Below, in pieces: positions 13,201-22,549 of a DNA stretch of 64,000 nucleotides. Every line of letters begins with the position of its first letter. The stretch's first letter is position 1. The notes under the pieces are model-generated. The model was not told where the DNA came from. It did no database searches and was given only the letters and a program-made list of their open reading frames with translations. Both the position numbers and the translations under genes were made by a program. This DNA comes from Closterium sp. Naga37s-1 (taxonomy: Eukaryota; Streptophyta; Zygnematophyceae; Desmidiales; Closteriaceae): NCBI GenBank assembly GCA_947471745.1, contig CANJKZ010000142.1:372001-436000 (forward strand), given 5' to 3'.

Positions 13201-14982
13201 ACTGTCGCAAATCTCAACGGTGGGTAAGGTTTGTGCGGCTCAATATTCTCCCAAGACCTCTCCACCTCAGCAAGTTGCTCAAAACCTGAGCAGCGGGGGC
13301 AAGGGGCCATTGCCTGATGCGTTTCCTCTATACAACTGACGCATGCATTTCCTGGCAGGCGACTGCTGGGCGTACGCAGTGGTGGGCAGCATCGAGGCAG
13401 CATACAGCATCATGACCAACACTGCAACGGTGAAGGCACTCTCAGTGAAGCAGTTGAAGGCCGCCATGAAGGCCGGCTGCTCTGGCAGCACGCCTTCTCA
13501 GGCCTTCCAGCTGCTGCTCAAGCTGGCAAGCAAGGGAGGAGGGCTCGTGTTGGAGAGCCAGGGGGCGGCGGCGAAAGGCAAGAAGGCAGTTGTGAAGGCA
13601 GGCAGCAGCAGTCCTCTTTGCTATCCGTTTCTGAAGCCACTGGCAAAGCTGTTCCGTGTGTCGTGTGGCACTGCTAACCCACGTGTGAGTGGGGTAGCGG
13701 GACTCGTGTTAGCTTAGTATAGTGTGGCCATGAAGACTCAACTTGAGTCACTCAAGGAAGGGTGCTTGTCATTCGAGCAGTCGATTTCTGTGCTGCTCAT
13801 GCTTCTATTACACTCAGTGCCCAGATGCTAGAGCTCGGTGTGACCTGGTCACCCTCTATACTCCATGCATCCAACCTCCTCCGTATCTCATACCTCATGC
13901 ATCCAACCTCGTCCATACCTGTACTTCCCATCCCCAAGCAGCCCCCCACTGCGTTTCCCATCAGTGGCTTTGAGTCGACGTCCTTCTACGGCTGGTTTGG
14001 GCTGCTGCTGGCCGTGCAGCGGCAGCCAGTGGTGGTGCACATTGAGGCTTCCACGGACACGTTCAAGGATTATGATGGGGTGAGGCGAGTAGCGTGGGTG
14101 TGAATGAATAGGAGAGTGTGAGTAGACAAATTGTATGGCTGGTTTAAACCCATGGGGGGAAGTGTGTGATTGTTGGGTCCTTGCTTGTGTCCTCCCATGA
14201 ATAATGTGCGGATTTAAATATTGTCTCATCGTGGTGTTTTCAATCCTCCCCTCCCAGTCCGTACACCTGACACCTTATCACAAGCAGGTGGCGGCTAATC
14301 ACTTCTTGCCTTCCCAATACATCCCTTCCCCCAGTTGTACAAGTACCAGGACCCCGACTGCTTCACGTACAACCTGAACCACGTGGTGCTGCTGGTGGGG
14401 TACCGCCTGGTGGGCAAGGAATCGCGCTTCCCCCACATGGCGCCGCCCTTCTGGATCATCCGCAACTCATGGGGGGCTGACTGGGGCGATGGGGGCCACA
14501 TGCGCATGGACATCCAGGGGGGGGATGGCGTGTGCGGCATCAACTCGCTGCCGGGCCTCTACCCTGTCGTTAGAGGTGAGTGTTGTATCAACCAAGGGTG
14601 AGAGAGTAAATGGTAAAAGGATAGTATAAGATGAAAGATGAGTGCACGGGCAAGCGGGGATGAGTACATGGGCTGCTTTTTGCACACATTTCAGCTCATA
14701 ACGCCATCTCAGAATTCATTTCAGGTTTTAAAGCCAGCTTCTGCTGATTTCAGAACCCACTTGTCTTGCTTCTGTGCCCTCCTTGGTGGGCCTCCCTCTA
14801 CCTACAGCCACAGACCCCTGCAACAAAGCCGGCCACGGTGATAACACTGGTTCGTTCTTCAATCCCTGCGGCAAGTTCACCTGCACTGCGAAGGGCAAGA
14901 CAAATGAGTGTGACTGCAACGACCAGCGCTTCATCCAGACAACCAATGCCGATGGCTCTCGCACATGCGCCTACAGTAAGCC

Positions 14983-15034
<52 letters not shown>

Positions 15035-18000
15035 CTGCTGCCGCCGCCGCCGCCGCCGCCGCCGCTGCTGCCGCTGCTGCTGCTTTTGCCTGATCTTGAC
15101 GTTGAAACCCTCTCAGTGCTTTGCTCCTCTCACCGTTCTCTCATTCCTCCCCTTCCCTCTTGCTCAACTCCTTTCCCCTTCCATCCCTCCCCTCCCCTCC
15201 CGTCCCCGCTCTCTACCATGCCCCTCTTCAGAGGATGCATGCAAAGCAGCCCAGCGCAACCCGTGTGCAGTGGGGCAGTGTGTGAATGACGGGGCGGGGT
15301 CGTACTCGTGTGTGTGTCCACCGGGCTTCAGGCAGGGCACCGCTGCCGAGGGCACTTACTCCTGTGCTCCAGGTACCTTCTCCTGTGCTCCAGGTACCTT
15401 CTCCTGTGCTCCAGGTACCTTCTCCTGTGCTCCAGGTACCTTCTCCTGTGCTCCAGGTACCTTCTCCTGTGCTCCAGGTACCTTCTCCTGTGCTCCAGGT
15501 ACCTTCTCCTGTGCTCCAGGTACCTTCTCCTGTGCTCCAGGTGGTACCTTCTCCTGTGCTCCAGGTACCTTCTCCTGTGCTCCAGGCACCTTCTCCTGTG
15601 CTCCAGGCACCTTCTCCTGTGCTCCAGGCACCTTCTCCTGTGCTCCAGGTACCTTCTCCTGTGCTCCAGGCACCTTCTCCTGTGCTCCAGGCACCTTCTC
15701 CTGTGCTCCAGGTACCTTCTCCTGTGCTCCAGGTACCTTCTCTTGTGCTCCAGGTACCTTCTCCTGTGCTCCAGGTACCTTCTCCTGTGCTCCAGGTACC
15801 TTCTCCTGTGCTCCAGGTGGTACCTTCTCCTGTGCTCCAGGTACCTTCTCCTGTGCTCCAGGCACCTTCTCCTGTGCTCCAGGCACCTTCTCCTGTGCTC
15901 CAGGCACCTTCTCCTGTGCTCCAGGTACCTTCTCCTGTGCTCCAGGCACCTTCTCCTGTGCTCCAGGCACCTTCTCCTGTGCTCCAGGTACCTTCTCCTG
16001 TGCTCCAGGTACCTTCTCTTGTGCTCCAGGTACCTTCTCCTGTGCTCCAGGTACCTTCTCCTGTGCTCCAGGTATCGTCCTGTGCTTCCAGCTAAGCTAA
16101 GTGTTCTGGTGCTCGAGGTACCTTCTCCTGCTCCAGGTAGACATGAGCAACGAGCGAACCGAACGCGTTTGCTTCGAACAGTTGACGAACACTTGGTCAA
16201 CTCGAACCGAACCGAACAGGTTTGTCCCGAACAGTTTTCGTAAATGTTAGTGTTCCTTGTGCGAGTATAGTGTCGAACAGTTTTGAGGCATGGCCGAACA
16301 CTAAGGTGTTTGTAGCGAACTCGAACAGTTTGCCATGGGGGGTTCTTTCTATTATAATCACATTCAGTGCATGTAAGAAACTCAGGGCGTGTGTTCTACA
16401 AGCAAAATCAGAATGTAAATAAAGGTAGCAGCGAAGATCCGCAATGCCTCGCGCACATGGTCTAGTGAAATATGGATAAATAAGTCAAGCTCAAAGTTCA
16501 GGGCCATGTCAAATCAAGGACATGCAAAACAAAGCCAGACAGCACCAAGTCCCCATGCTACTCCCTCACTCAACTCCGGTTCCTCCCCCCACAGCAACAG
16601 CCTCCTCCTCATCCCCCTCATCTAGCCCCTCTCCCTCCAGCGCCAACTCTGGTGGTGCCTGCCTATGTTGCGGAAGACGCGTCTAGCGTCTTAGACGGTT
16701 GCGTCTAGACGCAGCGTCTAAGACGCTAGACGCATTTCAGGCCAGATTAGACGCATATTAGACGAAAACCCGGGCAGGCCTAAAAAAAACGTCCGCGCAG
16801 CGAAAAAAACCCTCTTATAGGGCGTGGAGAGGGCGGGGAGAAGGACATTGCACACATTTTGGCAAAAAGGGTTGAGGGTTTTTGAAGGAGAATTGAGTTA
16901 GCGTGTAAACCCCAAGGGTTTTTGAAAGAGAATTGAGTTGGACTAGATATGAGGAGCACAGATGAGGTGGTTGTGCTCCTATATGCCTTTGGTGGTGGTC
17001 CACAAAGACCTTTGAGGTTGCAATTTGGGTTGGGGGGTAACAAAAGTTGGTTGGGGGGGCTGTTTTTCATTGTCGAAATGGGTGGGAGGGGTTTCAAATG
17101 TTGCGAAATTGAATTTCGCGTCGAAATCGCGAAATTCAATGTCGCGCACGCGAATTTATTTTTTTCCGGGCTGCCCGAAAACATTTGCCACATGCGTCTA
17201 GCGTCTAAAGGTGCGTCTTGCGTCTAGCGTCTAGACGCAGCGTCTAGACGCTAGACGCAGGACGGTCCCTGCGTCTTCCGCAACATAGGTGCCTGCTCTC
17301 CGCTGCTGCCAGGTTCCTCACCAATACTCTTCCCTGGGTGTGACGAGTACCATGACCTGAGAGTCATGCTTGCGCTAACACGCTCAGTGTTCAGCCTGTG
17401 CCTGTGCAAGGAGATGAGATTCCTCCCCATGGAGAAAGCTCGCTCGCTAGCTGCAGAGGTGGCGGGGATAGCAAGGTAATCCCGTGCCATTTGCCTCAAC
17501 GTGTCCATGTTCCTCGCACGCTGCCAGTACTGCAGCGCTGGCACGTCCGAGACAGGCAGCTCCGCTAAGTACCGATCCACCTCATCCCCCACCGACGTCC
17601 CCCCTCCCCCCGCTCTCGCCGCTGCACTAGCTGAAACACGCTTCTGCAGCTGTGCCCTGGAGAACACAAAATCGTCGTCGTCGTCCTCGAACGGTCTCAC
17701 CACTGCTGCTGGTGGTGCTGGTGGTGCTGGTGGTGGGGTGGGAGCTTCACGTGCTGCTCGAGCTTGGTACTCCTCCACTCGGCGGCGCACCAAGGTCACC
17801 ACCCTCTCCGCACTCATACGTGGCTTAAGCCGCCCACCCTCACGTTGCACTATGCCTGGATGCATCAGCTCCCAGTGTGTCATCCTGAAGTACTCGGCCT
17901 TCATGGACGGATCCAAGAAGGTCGCGATCCAGTACTCGTCTCCGATGGCAAACTCATACTGCTTCAGGTGCTCCAGCGCGGCGGACATGAGTGGACGAAC

Positions 18001-21000
18001 TAGTTCATTCGTCCCTGTGTGCAGCTTCTTCTCCAGGCTGTCGATGAGGGCGTAGAAGTATGGCAGCACCATCGACACAGTGGGGTAGGTCGACCCCTCG
18101 GCGGCGGCAGTGGAGACTCTGGCAAAGGGACGGAGAAACCCCTCCAAAGCCCCCAAGGCCTCCCACTCGGCATCGGTCATACGCATACCTCGCCACTTCT
18201 CCTTCTCTTCCTTCGTGGTGCCCTGTTGATTAGGTGAGGGCACAAGCATGGGTTGGATGACATTGAGTACATGTGCTTATGCCTGGGGAATGGTTGGAAC
18301 TTAGTGGATTCAGACAATCTTCAAAGCAACAGCACTTACGCGTCCAATCAACACAGATTGCAATGGATACGAATGGAGCCGTACCTGCTCGCGGGCAAAG
18401 TGCATGTCGATGAAGGACCTCAGCAGCAAGAAGCGCTTAACCATCTCGTATGTGGACCCCCACCGCGTAGGACTGTCCTGAACGAGCTTGTGCGGCCCAT
18501 TGGGTAGCACTCCATGCCGAACCTGCAGCGCAATGAAGGCGGCTCCTCTCTGGGGCGACATGCCCACCCACGTAGTAATCTCCCGCACCTTTTTCAGGGG
18601 CACCGTCATCGAATCCACACCCAGCCCAGACTGCACTGCCAGGTTCACAATGTGCGACAGGCACCTGCGTTGGATCGGAGCGGTTTAGGGTTTCAAACAG
18701 GCGAACGTGAATAGAGGGGTGTTATGGTGCGAACAGAAGCAAAAGGGACCAGGTTTAGGGTCAGTCGATGCTGATGGTTTATTGATGGAATCCAGCTACA
18801 AGACGGACCTGTAGTGCGCCTTCTCGCTGAAGTACCCCGAGAATTCACCCTCCTCCGCCAGGTGCCGAAGAGCAACGACGTTTGCAGACGCATTGTCGGT
18901 CGTGAGACCGATGCAACGCGTCTGCAACTTCCACTGCACCACCACCTTCTCCACCGCCTTAGCAATCTCCCTCCCCCCATGCCTGCCAGGCATCTCGACG
19001 AAAGCAAGAATCACCTGGCGCAACTCCCACTGCTAAGACACGAAGTGACCTGTCAGCACCATGTAGGCCTTGCCGTTCGGGCCTGTCCACATGTCGGTGC
19101 TGTACAACACGGCACATGTTGTAGAGGCCAGCTCTGCAATCGCTGCCTCGAGCGCCAAGTCAGCAAGGACAACGGTGTCGCGCGCCACCGTCCAGCGTGA
19201 TGGGATAACGCCATTCTCCCCACACATTTCGTTCAGCATGATCAGCAACTCCTTGAACTGGTGTTGTATATACAAGCACGAGGAGGGGCGTTTAGGGATG
19301 GACATCAATATGGTAATAGGGGCATGGCATGTGTAGCATGGGTGACCGTATATCATAAACAATCATGATGGCGTTCTTGCATCCTCAGCGTTGATGACAT
19401 GATGGCTGGACTGCAATGAAGTAGCACGTGCGGCCAGCAATCTCAATCCATCAAAGCACAGCGAATAGGAGGGGGGGTGAAAGCTTTCTCACCGCATCCA
19501 GCTCGACGATGCGAAAGGGCAAGTCGCCGGTCACCACAAGCTTCGTGATCGCCGCACGAAGCTTCAGCTTACTTAGCCTCGCTGTAACAAAGCGCTCAAT
19601 GCCGCCTGCCTCACCCTTCGCGCTCGGGGTCTGCACCACCGGGATATTGGGCCACGAGGCCACGTGTGGCCAATCCACCACCTTCTTGTCGGGAACTCCA
19701 TCGTAGCCACCCTCCGGGAAAGTCTCCCCCTTAGTCAGTAGGTGTGGTCTAAGGGACCTATACTGCCAAATGTCGTGGTGCGCCGTGTGCTTCGCAAGCA
19801 TGTGGCGCACCCCTGGAGTCGTAGTGCTCGTCGACCAACAGATACGAGTGTCGCACATCTTACACTTGCGCTTCTCATCCGCCCCCAATGGCCCGAACAT
19901 CTGGACCTGCCACCCCGGGGCATTCTTACACCCTTTCTTGGCCTTTAAAGGCCCATCATTTTCATCTACCGACGCGGCCATACCGTCCTCTTCCCCCCCC
20001 TCCTCCTGACCTTGTACGCCTTTACCCTTGCCCTTCTTCTTCCCGTTCCCCTTGCCTTTGGCCTTCCCCTTGGCCTTCCCCTTGGCCTTCCCCTTGGCCT
20101 TCCCCTTGGCCTTCCCCTTGGCCTTCCCCTTGGCCTTCCCCTTGGCCTTCCCCTTGGCCTTCCCCTTAGCCTTCCCCGGCTGTGACACCTCCTCCTCCTC
20201 CTCCTCCTCAGCCTCCTCACCACTACCCTCTCCCTCCCCCTCCTCCTCCTCCTCCTCCTCCTCCTCCTCCTCCTCCTCCTCCTCCTCCTCCTCCTCCTCC
20301 TCCTCACCCTTCTCCTCACCCTTCTCCTCCTCCTCCTCCTCGTCATCCCTCAACCCCGCACAATCCCCATCTTTCTTCGGATCATAATCCTTGTCATTGC
20401 TATCGGATGGACTACGTTGGATGCGTGGGCGCTTCTTTTCCAGCCGCCACTCTCCAGCCAATCCCTTTGGCTTCCCCACCCCCCCACCACCCTTGACACT
20501 CCCCCTCCCCCCTTCCGCATCCTCCTCGGCCTCCTCTGAATTCTCCTCGGTCTCATCACGAGACTTCCCATACCGATGTGAGGGTGCAGCCAGCCCCCCG
20601 CCACTAAACCTGTAGCTCTTTGGTGACGTGGGTACTCCTAGGTATTGCCCCCCTATGAGCTCGAGAGGTGCGTGAGGGCTTGCGGTCCCAGTTGCAGTAA
20701 CTAGTGCGGATGGGCCAGGAATGGCCTTGTCTTGGCTGCTAACCAACCCTACATCAACCATTTCGGAATCCATAATGGCCTAGCCAGATAACGGTGGAAA
20801 ACAAGGTGTTCACGCACTTTCACAAAAGCCCTACAATAGTTATTGTAAGGCTTGGCGCAGATCTGGTGGGAATCAATTACGCCTTGCTAAACTCTTTGCT
20901 AAAACGAAACCGTCAATATTTCAGACTTTTAACATTTCCTAACCTAATCTACCCTTATACTTAACGTTTCTAGCCGCAATGTGGACTTTAAACCGTGGGA

Positions 21001-22518
21001 ATGGTGCAGTTTAAGTAGGTAGTGGGCGGAAAGCTATCCTTAGTGGAAATCGACGATTGAGCCCAAAAATGAGCTCAATCGTCGACCCCCACTTTTAGAT
21101 CCAACCAGCGCGCCAAAATTTGACGCGCTGGATTTCGGAGAACACCTAGGTGTTCGCGCTCGAACACTTTGTGTTCGCGAACACCTAGGTGTTCGCGCAC
21201 GAACACTTTGTGTTCGCGAACACCTAGGTGTTCGTGCATTTTTTTGCACGAACAAGGTGTTTGCGCAGGAACACTTTGTGTTCGCGAACACCTAGGTGTT
21301 CGTGCATTTTTTTGCACGAACAAATTCGAACAGTCGAACATGTTCGTGACGAACACCTAGGTGTTCGTCAGGAACACTTTTGGCCAAAAAAAAACCCCTG
21401 TTCGGTTCGAGTCGAACATGTTCGACTCGAACCGAACAGGGGTTCGGGATTTTGCTCATATCTAGCTCCAGGTACCCTTTTGTGTTGTTGTGTGCGCTTA
21501 GGGTGTTTTCTCATCTACTAGTAATGAAAATGTGGACGCGGTATGTGGAGTAAATTAAAATGGCCTAACCGCCGAGTAGAAAGTATGGTGATCTATGGAA
21601 GGAAAGTATGAAAATATGGACTTGTACTTCAGGGCGTGCCACACAATTAAGGCTGCCCTGTGTACACCCTTCTTTGGTCCGGTTCAAACCGGACGCCGGG
21701 TGTCTGACCACCCAGCTTTAGAAGACGAAGGGTGTACTAACCCTTGCACCAGTCTTGGACCAGATTTCTGACCTGGATTTTATTTTAGTTTGTGAAACGG
21801 GTATTTAACAAGGGAGATGCATTGCAACAACTCTCGGGCCAGCTCGGTCGAGGGACCAGGCCAGCATGCGACACCCATGAGTGGTTGTGAGATTCCAATG
21901 CAACAGCCACGGAACCACCACATTGTCATGCCATGACTCCAGCGCATGTCACACACACCAGACTGTATGTGGTTTAACCTATGCCCTATGCATAGAGGGC
22001 CCTATGCATAGAGGGCCCTATGCAGTACCTCCGATTCCAGTGCGTGTGGGTGTGGTGCGATAGCCAGGGTTAGTGTGGGATAGTGTGCGATCGCACATCT
22101 CTTGATCTGGGTGTTGGTATGCCCTGGACTGCATTTGGTCTGAGGCTGGTTTAAGGGCTGCTTTGCCTGTCCGGCGTGTCTGCCCTGTGGACCAGAAAAC
22201 GTGTGCAGGGGGACTTGGACTGGGTTGGGCTCGGACCAAGGGAAGGGCGGACTAATCCACCCTTCCCTTAGGTTGACAGGGAATATCACCACTACGGGAA
22301 AGGAGGGGTTGACTGACAGGGACACCAAGCCAGGCCTTGGGTTCAATTGTTCGCTGAATATTCGAGAACAATTGGAAATTGAACTCATAGGCTGGTTCCG
22401 CATGGAAGTTAAGTACAGGGTAGATTCTCGTGCAGATTTGCATCACCTAGAATTCCCTGTGCCCCACAACAGATGCATCGCAGCACAACAAAGGAATGAG
22501 AACATCATATTTAGATTC

Positions 22519-22549
<31 letters not shown>

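Larger units (their letters stand above)
16138..21464 (-). mobile_element. hAT transposon, 5.3 kb, with 8-bp TSD
   Basis: The ends are TAGACATGAGCAA (left) and, inverted, TAGATATGAGCAA (right). The 8-bp duplication GCTCCAGG flanks it (16130-16137 and 21465-21472). It inserted into repeat-like sequence just downstream of the 21-bp array in the host gene's intron. The subterminal zones carry many GAACA/TGTTC motifs; the right side has five copies of the palindrome GAACACCTAGGTGTTC (starts near 21140, 21180, 21220, 21287, 21352). It encodes a minus-strand hAT transposase that is now broken. Confidence 0.9.

Noticed and set aside
21653-21736. Small fold-back as a MITE
   Set aside because: Arms of only 11 bp and no convincing target duplication.
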